NCBI RefSeq assembly: GCF_041333735.1
Contig: NZ_JBGKFB010000001.1
Coordinates: 62,001 to 126,000, forward strand
Direction of reading: 5' to 3'
DNA length: 64,000 nucleotides
Origin: Veillonella sp.
GTDB lineage: Bacteria; Bacillota; Negativicutes; Veillonellales; Veillonellaceae
Shown: in pieces, positions 8,687 through 16,592 of the stretch
How positions within the stretch are numbered: position 1 is the stretch's first letter
Layout: each line of letters opens with the position of its first letter
Position numbers and translations under genes: made by a program
Notes under the pieces: model-generated
What the model was told of the DNA's origin: nothing
What the model saw: the letters and a program-made list of their open reading frames with translations, nothing else
The model's database searches: none

Positions 8687-10926
8687 TAAGCCCCTCCTTT
8701 ACTACGCTGTACGGTATATACTTCACGAATACGGCGCAACTTAGTCATAACAAAATCAAGTTGTGAAATATCACGGATATCGACCACAACATTGATACTT
8801 ACAGTTTTAGTATCTTCTTGAACCTTAGCATTGATGTTTGTAATGGTGATTTTCAATTCTGAAAGTACCGCCATAACCTCCATCAACAGACCATTTCGAT
8901 CGTATGCTTGAATATCGATACCTACATGGAAGGATTCACCAGAGGAACCATCCCAAGAGACTTCAATCATACGTTCTAAATCTTCTGGCGTATGGCCTAG
9001 GCTCGTACAATCGGAGCGATGGACAGATACACCACGGCCACGCGTGATGTAACCGATGATATCATCACCAGGAACTGGGCTACAGCATTTCGCCATACGT
9101 ACCATGACACCAGCTTCCCCTTTTACGAGAACGCCCGTACCATTCTTAGTCGTTTTTGGCCCTTGAGCTTTTAACTTCTCAATGATTTGTTCAGTGCTGT
9201 GTTTAGACTCTTCTGCTTCTTTAGATTTTTTATAAAGTTCAATTAACCGCAAGAGAACAGTGCTGACAGGAATGCCGCCATAGCCACAAGCGGCAAACAT
9301 TTCCTCTTCAGTACCTGCTTTAAGCTGTTTTGTAACTTGTTGGAGACGATTATCACCGATCAATTCTTTCCAACTATAGTTTAATCGTTTTGCTTCTTTT
9401 TCAAGCGCCTCTAGTCCTTTTTCAATGTTTTCAGCTTTATTTTCACGCTTGAACCAGTTGCGAATTTTGCTCTTACTTTCAGAAGAGCCTACGATATTAA
9501 GCCAATCAAGACTTGGGCGACCTGTTTTAGATGTAATAATATCTACAATATCGCCATTTTGTAAGGTGTAATCTAGCGGTACAATTTTACCATTTACCTT
9601 GGCACCTACGCATCTATGCCCTACATCGGTATGAACACGATATGCGAAATCTAGTGGAACAGACCCTATCGGCAATTTAACAACATCGCCTTTTGGTGTA
9701 AATACGAATACTTCACCAGAGAATACGTCTAATTTTAAAGCGTTTACAAGCTCTGTTGGATTACTTGTATCTTGCCATTCCAATACTTGGCGCAACCACG
9801 CAACCTTTTGGTCGAAATCCTTATCGCCATTTTTATTGCCTTCTTTATAACGCCAATGCGCTGCAACACCGTATTCAGATACGCGGTGCATTTCCCATGT
9901 ACGAATTTGGATTTCTACAGGTTGCCCCATGGTACCGATAACCGTTGTATGCAAGGATTGATACATATTAGACTTCGGCATGGAAATGTAATCCTTGAAA
10001 CGATACGGCAATGGTTTCCACAAGCTATGCGCAATACCTAGAACGGCATAGCAATCTGGAATTGTATCAACAATAACGCGAACAGCGAGCAAGTCGTAAA
10101 TTTGAGATAAATCACGGTTGTCCTTTTTCATCTTCTTGTAAATGCTGTAGAAGTGTTTTGGACGACCTTTAATATCTGCCTTAATATGAGCTTCCCCTAA
10201 CGCTTTTGTAAGTTGGCTCATCGTATCATTTACAATGTCCTCACGAGCTTGGCGTTTTTGTTTCATTTGATCTACAAGATCATAATATTTTTCCGGCTCT
10301 AAATAGCGGAATGATAAATCTTCTAGTTCCCATTTCACATTGAAGATACCAAGGCGATGTGCTAGAGGCGCAAAGATTTCTAAGGTTTCCTTTGCAATAC
10401 GCTTTTGCTTGTCGCTACGCATATGCTTTAAGGTACGCATATTATGTAAGCGGTCACCTAGTTTAATAACAACGACGCGCACATCCTTCGCCATAGCCAA
10501 AATCATCTTCCGATAATTTTCCATTTGGCGATCTTCTTTTGTTTCATATTGGAACTGGTTTAATTTCGTTACACCATCAACGAGGAAAGCCACCTCAGAG
10601 CCAAACATTTTCTCTAAGTCTTCCTTCGAATACGATGTATCTTCAACCACATCATGCATAAGCGCAGCCATAAGCGTAATATGGTCGATTTGTAAGTGTG
10701 CCAAAATTTCAGCTACTGCTAGTGGATGCATGATATATGGCTCACCAGAAGCTCTCAATTGACCTTCATGAGCCTTATCAGCAAGTTCAAAAGCCTTCAA
10801 TACTTGGTTACACTCATCATCTGTTAAATAGGTATGGATATATTCCATAAATTCAGCTAAAGCTTTTTCTTTGTTAAATGTACCTTGTTCAACCAAAGCT
10901 TTGCCTTCTTCATTTACAGTTGTCAT
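8686..10926 (-). CDS. rsh: Bifunctional (p)ppGpp synthetase/hydrolase (RelA/SpoT homologue)
   Basis: A 746-residue long RSH enzyme. Domains in order: HD hydrolase (MHDVVEDT with HD at 91-92), synthetase domain (RPKHFYSIYKKM, then the CYAVLGIAH region), TGS domain (VFVFTPKGDVVKLP), a zinc-finger/helical region (CCSPVPGDDI) and a C-terminal ACT domain. The intact HD motif indicates both making and breaking of (p)ppGpp, the stringent-response alarmone. The gene lies 11 nt after recJ, a common Firmicutes pairing. Confidence 0.96.
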   Translation of the reverse strand: MTTVNEEGKALVEQGTFNKEKALAEFMEYIHTYLTDDECNQVLKAFELADKAHEGQLRASGEPYIMHPLAVAEILAHLQIDHITLMAALMHDVVEDTSYSKEDLEKMFGSEVAFLVDGVTKLNQFQYETKEDRQMENYRKMILAMAKDVRVVVIKLGDRLHNMRTLKHMRSDKQKRIAKETLEIFAPLAHRLGIFNVKWELEDLSFRYLEPEKYYDLVDQMKQKRQAREDIVNDTMSQLTKALGEAHIKADIKGRPKHFYSIYKKMKKDNRDLSQIYDLLAVRVIVDTIPDCYAVLGIAHSLWKPLPYRFKDYISMPKSNMYQSLHTTVIGTMGQPVEIQIRTWEMHRVSEYGVAAHWRYKEGNKNGDKDFDQKVAWLRQVLEWQDTSNPTELVNALKLDVFSGEVFVFTPKGDVVKLPIGSVPLDFAYRVHTDVGHRCVGAKVNGKIVPLDYTLQNGDIVDIITSKTGRPSLDWLNIVGSSESKSKIRNWFKRENKAENIEKGLEALEKEAKRLNYSWKELIGDNRLQQVTKQLKAGTEEEMFAACGYGGIPVSTVLLRLIELYKKSKEAEESKHSTEQIIEKLKAQGPKTTKNGTGVLVKGEAGVMVRMAKCCSPVPGDDIIGYITRGRGVSVHRSDCTSLGHTPEDLERMIEVSWDGSSGESFHVGIDIQAYDRNGLLMEVMAVLSELKITITNINAKVQEDTKTVSINVVVDIRDISQLDFVMTKLRRIREVYTVQRSKGGA

Positions 10927-10937
10927 GGTGTCACCTC

Positions 10938-12920
10938 CTATACACTATAGGTAAGAAATGTTACGGATGTGACAAGATCTAATTTTCCTTCAACGGCATT
11001 CCATCTTAGCATTAATTGACCATCATCACTTGTATATTCTTCTATGATGCCCAACTCCTTAAAAACATCTAAGGATGTAAGGGCACTACGATTATTTTGA
11101 TCTGTCGGCTTGCGGCGCAAAATTTCTTGTTCCACATTGTAAACCGATTGACTACGACCACGCATAGCTTGTTTTACTATGACATACATTTGTCTAAGCC
11201 CTTCTGTTGAAAGTGTAATAGGCTCTTCAGTCAACGGTTCAATAGCTTGGATCATAAGCTGTGGAGAAACCATCCCTTGCCATTCATTCTTTTGCAATGA
11301 AAATGCTACTTTCACCACAGTTCCAACAAATATGGTTTTAAACAAATCAGGACGATTCCAAGCAATGGCATCTAACGTGCCACTTGAGGTTTCTAAAATC
11401 ACCTTACAATGATTTTTTAACTGTCCCATAAGCATAATATCTTGTACCGTTGCTTCCATAACGGCAAAGACCGGCGTACTATTAGCCATACCATACGGTT
11501 CAAGAGCTGATACGCGGTCAATGATATCTACATCGATATCATCAACGGGTAGTTCCGCATCAATAGCAACGACAGGGATATATTCTTCCTGTGTCACATG
11601 CTCTTTACAATACGCCGTTAATCGGTCTCGTAGTTCATCTATACGACTTGCATCAATACTAAAGCCAGCTGCTGCAGCATGACCACCAAACTGTAGTAAC
11701 ACATCTTCACAGGACTTGAGTGCATCGTAAATATTAAAGCCATCAATACTACGGCAGGAACCTTTACCAACGCCATCATGAATACTGATGACTAAGGTTG
11801 GTTTATAAAACTCCTCAACTAAACGAGAGGCCACAATACCTATAACACCAGGATGCCAGTCTTCACCAGCCACCACCGTTACATAATCCGCTTTATGACC
11901 TTGATTAGCCACATCGATGCGAGCAAGTTCATGAATATTCCGCTCTAATTCTTGGCGTTCACGGTTAGTTTCATTTAACTCCTCTGCAATAGCTTCTGCC
12001 ATATCAGCATCATCGGTAACAAGTAACTCAACAGCACGTGTTGCATGAGTTACGCGACCTGCTGCATTAAGGCGAGGTGCCAAAGTAAAACCGATATGTC
12101 CAGATGTTATAGTTCGTTCATGGAGACCCGCTACATCGATAAGCTTTTTAATGCCCAAATTAGGATGACTATTCATCTTCTCTAGGCCTGCTTTTACAAT
12201 GATGCGGTTCTCACCTACTAACGGTACTACGTCTGCCACAGTACCTAGTGCAACAATATCTAAATCATCTAAATACCATTCACCATATTTTGTGAGCCAT
12301 AAAGCTTGGCATAATTTAAAGGCAACCCCAACGCCGGACAAGTTTTTATCCTTATAAGGACAATCCTTCTGCTTGTGGTTAATAACAGCCTTTGCTCGTG
12401 GAATCAAATCTGGTGCCGTATGATGATCCGTAATGATCATATCAATACGGTCACGTACAGCCTCCACAATATCGTAAGAACTGATACCACAGTCTACGGT
12501 AATAACTAGAGCCGTCCCCCGCTCTATAAGGTGCTCTAAAGCCTCTAAATTGAGTCCATAGCCTTCACTTTGACGCTCTGGTATGTAATAGGTAACATCG
12601 GCACCTAGTTTCTTTAAAAATCGATATAGAACAGATGTGGCCGTAATACCGTCTACATCATAATCGCCATAAATAACGATTGGTTTATGCTTTTCAATTG
12701 TCTCCTGAACTAGCGAAACAGCTACATCCATATCTTTTAATGTGAATGGATCTAACAAATCTGACAAAGAGCCTTGTAAAAACTTCCGCCCTTCGTCAAC
12801 ATCTATGTGGCGATTTACCATTAATTTTGCCACAATAGGATTTACACCAAGTTCACGGATTAAGATATTTTCTTGTTCTTTGTCGCTTGTAGAAATGCGC
12901 CAACGTTTTTTCTTAATCAT
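10938..12920 (-). CDS. recJ: Single-stranded-DNA-specific exonuclease RecJ
   Basis: A DHH-family 5'-3' exonuclease of about 660 residues. Visible motifs are YGDYDVDGITA, the DHH motif in MIITDHHTAP, a later RLNAAGR segment and the DHHA1 motif GGHAAAAGF; the C-terminal OB region is followed by an extra 100 residues. It degrades single-stranded DNA in recombination and mismatch repair. The start chosen is the ATG at 12920, 5 nt after a GAGGG. An upstream TTG at 12965 would add 15 residues but has no ribosome site. It is first in the run recJ-rsh-MBL-fur-hemZ-hisS-aspS. Confidence 0.94.
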   Translation of the reverse strand: MIKKKRWRISTSDKEQENILIRELGVNPIVAKLMVNRHIDVDEGRKFLQGSLSDLLDPFTLKDMDVAVSLVQETIEKHKPIVIYGDYDVDGITATSVLYRFLKKLGADVTYYIPERQSEGYGLNLEALEHLIERGTALVITVDCGISSYDIVEAVRDRIDMIITDHHTAPDLIPRAKAVINHKQKDCPYKDKNLSGVGVAFKLCQALWLTKYGEWYLDDLDIVALGTVADVVPLVGENRIIVKAGLEKMNSHPNLGIKKLIDVAGLHERTITSGHIGFTLAPRLNAAGRVTHATRAVELLVTDDADMAEAIAEELNETNRERQELERNIHELARIDVANQGHKADYVTVVAGEDWHPGVIGIVASRLVEEFYKPTLVISIHDGVGKGSCRSIDGFNIYDALKSCEDVLLQFGGHAAAAGFSIDASRIDELRDRLTAYCKEHVTQEEYIPVVAIDAELPVDDIDVDIIDRVSALEPYGMANSTPVFAVMEATVQDIMLMGQLKNHCKVILETSSGTLDAIAWNRPDLFKTIFVGTVVKVAFSLQKNEWQGMVSPQLMIQAIEPLTEEPITLSTEGLRQMYVIVKQAMRGRSQSVYNVEQEILRRKPTDQNNRSALTSLDVFKELGIIEEYTSDDGQLMLRWNAVEGKLDLVTSVTFLTYSV

Positions 12921-12968
12921 CATATCCCTCAGTAGTTTATAATCAATATTATTATAATAATTCAACGT

Positions 12969-12996
12969 ATTATCATTATCATTTTTATTTATTATA
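12969..12996 (-). promoter_or_regulatory. recJ operon promoter region with Fur-box-like GATAAT tandem
   Basis: Minus strand: a perfect -10 TATAAT at 12991-12996, with a poor -35. It is followed by two head-to-tail GATAAT hexamers (12969-12980), placed where the first transcribed bases would be. Three such hexamers make the classic Fur box; two perfect copies are here. Since the downstream run contains fur, iron-linked autoregulation is a reasonable inference, unproven. Confidence 0.45.
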
Positions 12997-13065
12997 CCCT
13001 AAAAAACGAATAAAATAAACTATTTTATATATTTTATTCTCATTTAACTTTTGACATTTTCTCAA

Positions 13066-13101
13066 CAAAAAAGAACCTCCCATTATCAATAGGAGGTTCT
13101 A
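13066..13101 (-). terminator. Rho-independent terminator after hydG
   Basis: Nine-base-pair stem (AGAACCTCC at 13072-13080 with GGAGGTTCT at 13092-13100) followed on the minus strand by TTTTTTGTTG. It lies just past the hydG stop. Confidence 0.85.
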
Positions 13102-13115
13102 GATCAGTGAATTAC

Positions 13116-14534
13116 TTAGAACCGGAAGTCTCGTTCGCCGTCTTTCATCTGTGCAATATAAGCTTTCGCTTTATCTTTAACTAAGTCATTTTTGATATTT
13201 TCTAACTGTTCTTCAATAACTTTAGCGCCATGAGCTTTAGTTTTTTCATCACCATAATCCATGATGTATTCGTTTAATGTCATCAATGCATTTGGTTGGC
13301 AACAATTGTGGATTTGACCGGATTTAGCAAGGGCCATGAATCTATCCCCTGTTCTACCTGCACGGTAGCATGCAGTACAGAAACTTGGTACATAGCCAAG
13401 GTCTAGTAACCAATCTACAATTTCATCTAATGTACGTGTATCACTGCGATCAAATTGAGCAGAATTATCTTCTGGTTTTTCTTCTTCTTTGTAGCCACCT
13501 ACACTAGTACGAGAGCCACCACTAATTTGGGAGATACCTAATGCCAAGCCACGTTCACGCATAGATTGGCTTTCACGGGTAGACATAATCATACCTGTAT
13601 ACGGTGTGGATACGCGAATAAGAGCAACGATTTTCTCAAAGATATCGTCAGGTACAGCATTACTGAAATCATCTACATCGATATCATCAGCTGGACAAAT
13701 ACGAGGTACAGAAATTGTATGTGGACCTACGCCAAATACAGCCTCTAAATGTTCAGCATGCATTAATAAGCCTACAAAATCGTATTTATAGTGTTCTAAA
13801 CCATATAAAACACCGATGCCTACATCATCAATACCGCCTTGCATAGCGCGGTCCATCGCCTCTGTATGGTAGGCGTAGTCGCTCTTAGGGCCTGTTGGAT
13901 GAAGTGCTTCGTAGTTTTCTTTATTGTACGTTTCTTGGAATAATGTATAGGTACCAATGCCAGCTTCATGTAATTTCTTGTAATCCTCAACAGAGCAAGC
14001 TGCAATATTTACGTTTACACGGCGAATTTCGCCATTTTTATTTTTAATACCGTAAATAGTTTTGATGGATTCCAAAATATACTCAAGCGGATTATTGAGT
14101 GGATCTTCACCAGACTCAATTACAATACGCTTATGGCCCATTGCTTCTAACGCGATAACCTCTTCTCTAATTTGGTCTTGAGTCAACTTTTTACGTTTAA
14201 TATCACGGTTTTTAGAATGGTAAGGACAATATACACAACCATTAATACAATAGTTAGACAAATATAATGGTGCAAACAAAACGATACGATCACCATAAAT
14301 GGCTTTCTTGATTTCTTTTGCTAAAGCATAAAGCTTTTCCTTATATTCAGGCAACGGACATTCTAATAGAACAGCTGCCTCTCTATGGTTTAACCCCTTA
14401 AATGTAGCAGCCTTTGCTAAAATAGCATCTAACAACTCCCGATTTTCCTTGTTTTCCTCTGCGTAAGCAAGAGTATCAAGGATTTCCTGATGGGAAATAA
14501 ATTCCTCCGCCTTTGGAGATTTTACATCATACAT
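13116..14534 (-). CDS. hydG: [FeFe]-hydrogenase H-cluster maturase HydG (tyrosine lyase)
   Basis: A radical SAM enzyme of 472 residues from the chosen start. The SAM-cluster motif is C96-C100-C103 (CINGCVYC). The C-terminal CX2CX22C motif specific to HydG, at C386, C389 and C412, separates it from ThiH. HydG splits tyrosine to supply CO and cyanide for the hydrogenase active site, so the organism should make an [FeFe]-hydrogenase; hydE, hydF and the hydrogenase itself are not in the window. The ATG at 14534 has GAGG 8 nt upstream; the GTG at 14570 has no usable spacing. It stands alone between its own leader and terminator. Confidence 0.93.
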   Translation of the reverse strand: MYDVKSPKAEEFISHQEILDTLAYAEENKENRELLDAILAKAATFKGLNHREAAVLLECPLPEYKEKLYALAKEIKKAIYGDRIVLFAPLYLSNYCINGCVYCPYHSKNRDIKRKKLTQDQIREEVIALEAMGHKRIVIESGEDPLNNPLEYILESIKTIYGIKNKNGEIRRVNVNIAACSVEDYKKLHEAGIGTYTLFQETYNKENYEALHPTGPKSDYAYHTEAMDRAMQGGIDDVGIGVLYGLEHYKYDFVGLLMHAEHLEAVFGVGPHTISVPRICPADDIDVDDFSNAVPDDIFEKIVALIRVSTPYTGMIMSTRESQSMRERGLALGISQISGGSRTSVGGYKEEEKPEDNSAQFDRSDTRTLDEIVDWLLDLGYVPSFCTACYRAGRTGDRFMALAKSGQIHNCCQPNALMTLNEYIMDYGDEKTKAHGAKVIEEQLENIKNDLVKDKAKAYIAQMKDGERDFRF

Positions 14535-14589
14535 AGTACTTACCTCAAATCTTTCTAGTGGCAATGCCACCCCTCTTTAGGTTTATGAA

Positions 14590-14716
14590 AGTATATGTCA
14601 ACCAGTCTTCTGGTATTTCACTGATACTGTACTTAGTATACCACTATTCCTACTAAAAAACATAGGAATTTAATACATAGCAAAAGGTTGCCCCCTCATT
14701 AGAGGAAGCAACCTTT
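14590..14716 (-). promoter_or_regulatory. Inverted-repeat-rich leader/control region upstream of hydG
   Basis: Between the rpmA terminator and hydG there is no gene but three inverted repeats: AAAGGTTGC/GCAACCTTT (14683-14691 and 14708-14716), ATTCCTA/TAGGAAT (14646-14652 and 14663-14669) and the palindrome ACCAG-TCTT-CTGGT (14601-14614). On the minus strand TTGACA (14596-14601) and TATACT (14590-14595) adjoin the palindrome. This could be an operator-controlled promoter or an attenuator, but no known riboswitch was recognised. The first hairpin has only a short T run. Confidence 0.4.
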
Positions 14717-14810
14717 ATATTATGGGCCTTTCTAATTTATATCGATTATCTATATCGAATATGATTAAAATGTATATAGAATATTAATTTAATTATATGC
14801 GTCAGTTAAA

Positions 14811-14846
14811 ACAAAAAATCCCTAGTGGAAAACCACTAGGGATTAA
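14811..14846 (-). terminator. Rho-independent terminator after rpmA
   Basis: A perfect 12-bp stem (14817-14828 with 14833-14844, AAAA loop) followed on the minus strand by TTTTTTGTTTT. It closes the rplU-prp-rpmA operon. Confidence 0.9.
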
Positions 14847-14860
14847 TAGTCGTTGTAAAA

Positions 14861-15145
14861 TTAAGCTTCTACAGGGTATACGCTAACTTTACGGTTATAA
14901 CGACCAGCACGTTCAAATGCTACTTTACCAGGCACAAGTGCGAATAAAGTGTCATCTTTACCGATACCTACGTTAGTACCAGGGTGGAAGTGAGTACCAC
15001 GTTGACGAACGATGATGTTACCGCTCTTTACGATGGAACCATCATGGCATTTAACACCAAGACGTTTAGATTCACTATCACGACCGTTACGAGTACTGGA
15101 CACACCTTTTTTATGTGCGAACAATTGCAAATCAAAAGTAAACAT
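14861..15145 (-). CDS. rpmA: 50S ribosomal protein L27, with cleavable N-terminal extension
   Basis: A 94-residue L27. After a short leader (FTFDLQLFA) comes the usual AHKKGVSSTRNGRDS start. In Firmicutes this leader is removed by the Prp protease before L27 works at the peptidyl-transferase centre; the LQLFA-HKKG junction resembles the known LQFF-A site, and prp is the gene just upstream. The ATG at 15145 is preceded by GGAGG at 8-nt spacing; a GTG three codons earlier falls within the ribosome site and is rejected. Confidence 0.96.
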   Translation of the reverse strand: MFTFDLQLFAHKKGVSSTRNGRDSESKRLGVKCHDGSIVKSGNIIVRQRGTHFHPGTNVGIGKDDTLFALVPGKVAFERAGRYNRKVSVYPVEA

Positions 15146-15157
15146 TAAGTTCACCTC

Positions 15158-15472
15158 CTATATTTCGTGTATTTGGACAAACTCTGGATATTGACGGCTA
15201 ATTTCCTTTAAACCAAGGAGCATAGTCCCCAGAATATCCTGTCCACTCTGGTTAATCGTACCAGAGAGAACCATATCACATCGACCTTCGCTATTCGTAT
15301 AGTCCCCTTCTTGCTGAGCAATTTGGGTAAGTCCTAACATTGCCGTTGCCGATAAGGCAGACACTGCAGCACATACGATATCGAAGCCATGATCATCATA
15401 TCCTGCATGACCGGACATGTGACAACCAATTACTTGACCATCACCATTCCGCTGGATTCCAATGGAAACCAT
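15158..15472 (-). CDS. prp: Ribosomal-processing cysteine protease Prp
   Basis: A 104-residue protein with the Prp signature: catalytic His22 in SGHAGYDDHGFDIVCAAVSAL and Cys34. The family (formerly DUF464, YsxB) trims the N-terminal extension of L27. It lies between rplU (2 nt) and rpmA (12 nt), the conserved arrangement in bacteria with extended L27. Confidence 0.93.
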   Translation of the reverse strand: MVSIGIQRNGDGQVIGCHMSGHAGYDDHGFDIVCAAVSALSATAMLGLTQIAQQEGDYTNSEGRCDMVLSGTINQSGQDILGTMLLGLKEISRQYPEFVQIHEI

Positions 15473-15474
15473 AA

Positions 15475-15786
15475 TTAAGCTTGGATAGATTCAATACGAA
15501 CTTTTGTGAACGGTTGACGATGGCCTTGACGACGACGGTAGTTGGATTTAGCTTTGTATTTGAATACTAAGATTTTTTTACCTTTACCATGCTCAAGAAC
15601 TGTACCTGTAACTTTTGCACCGTTTACAAGAGGAGCGCCAACTTTAACGTCGCCGTCATTCACTACAGTCAAAACTTCTTCGAATGTAACGGATTCGTTA
15701 GCAGCTGCTTCCAATTTTTCGATAGTAATTACATCGCCTTCAGCAACGCGATATTGTTTACCACCAGTTTTAATAATTGCGTACAT
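15475..15786 (-). CDS. rplU: 50S ribosomal protein L21
   Basis: A 103-residue L21 with the typical start MYAIIKTGGKQYRVAEGD and the rRNA-binding C-terminal segment YKAKSNYRRRQGHRQPFT. It is first in the operon with prp and rpmA. AAGGAGGTG lies ahead of the ATG and an L21 leader upstream. Confidence 0.97.
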   Translation of the reverse strand: MYAIIKTGGKQYRVAEGDVITIEKLEAAANESVTFEEVLTVVNDGDVKVGAPLVNGAKVTGTVLEHGKGKKILVFKYKAKSNYRRRQGHRQPFTKVRIESIQA

Positions 15787-15799
15787 GAGAACACCTCCT

Positions 15800-15900
15800 T
15801 GTTATCGAACTCGCTGAATTCGGTATCCCGACCCGAACATCGGTCGGGCGTTTAAACCTGCTTCACGCGGATTGCAAAGTTCAGTAAACCGAACTAATAC
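15800..15900 (-). ncRNA. Ribosomal protein L21 leader (cis-regulatory mRNA element)
   Basis: The untranslated leader is GC-richer than its flanks. It carries the motif ATCCGCGTGAAGCAGG, then TTTAAACGCCCGACC, a strong hairpin (CCCGACC-GATGTT-CGGGTCGGG) and the self-complementary arms AGTTCGGTTTACTGAACT. This resembles the Firmicutes L21 leader, thought to control rplU-prp-rpmA by autogenous feedback. The boundaries are estimated. Confidence 0.68.
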
Positions 15901-15906
15901 TGATAT

Positions 15907-15935
15907 AGTATATCGTATTTACCTATCCATGTCAA
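15907..15935 (-). promoter_or_regulatory. Promoter of rplU-prp-rpmA
   Basis: Near-consensus on the minus strand: TTGACA (15930-15935), exactly 17 bp, TATACT (15907-15912). The start falls a few bases before the L21 leader. Confidence 0.82.
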
Positions 15936-15990
15936 ACAAAATTCAACATAAATAGCTCAGTTTCCGATACTTTCATATATATACAAACCT

Positions 15991-16575
15991 CTAAAATTCT
16001 CCGATAATACCGAGGTGTTGTAAGAGTATTTTTGTGCCGATGAGGATTAATACACCCCCACCTAATATGTCTGCATATTTTCCTACAAACTGGCCCATAA
16101 ATTTACCTAAGTACACGCCAACAAGAGAAATACCAAAAGTAATGACCCCAATCATAGTGGAAGCTTCCCATACATTAATAGGTAAAAAAGCAAAGGTTAA
16201 GCCTACTGCCATGGCATCAAGGCTAGTGGCTACGGAAAGCATAATCATTTCCCAAGCACCTAAAAACTGTTTATCATCGTCTTCTTCATCGTCGTCACTG
16301 AGTCCTTCTCGAATCATAGCAATACCTAAATAGCCAAGAAGTCCAAAGATAATCCAATGATCCCATTCAGATATAACATCGATAAACTGGCGTCCAATGA
16401 GCCATCCCATAACAGGCATGAGAAACTGGAATAACCCAAATAAGAATGCCAATGTAACCTTTCGGCCATTTTCACCTACCGGCATTGATAAACCTTTACC
16501 AATCGATACACCAAAGGCATCCATGGCTAGACCAATACTAATTAATATAATTTCAAATACAGACACGAAACTCAC
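15991..16575 (-). CDS. mntP: Manganese efflux pump MntP
   Basis: A 194-residue membrane protein with six predicted helices in two homologous halves. Each half carries the family's Asp in a helix: GLAMDAFGVS near residue 19 and SLDAMAVGLT near 117. A very acidic loop (DDDEEDDDK) joins the halves. MntP/YebN proteins export Mn2+ and protect from manganese excess. It starts 17 nt after rng, so it is probably co-transcribed. No yybP-ykoY manganese riboswitch is seen in front of it. Confidence 0.88.
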   Translation of the reverse strand: MSFVSVFEIILISIGLAMDAFGVSIGKGLSMPVGENGRKVTLAFLFGLFQFLMPVMGWLIGRQFIDVISEWDHWIIFGLLGYLGIAMIREGLSDDDEEDDDKQFLGAWEMIMLSVATSLDAMAVGLTFAFLPINVWEASTMIGVITFGISLVGVYLGKFMGQFVGKYADILGGGVLILIGTKILLQHLGIIGEF

Positions 16576-16592
16576 CTATAAAAACTACTTAC

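Noticed and set aside
15991..16575. Manganese riboswitch upstream of mntP
   Set aside because: Only 17 nt separate rng and mntP on the transcript side after rng, and no yybP-ykoY motif is seen.
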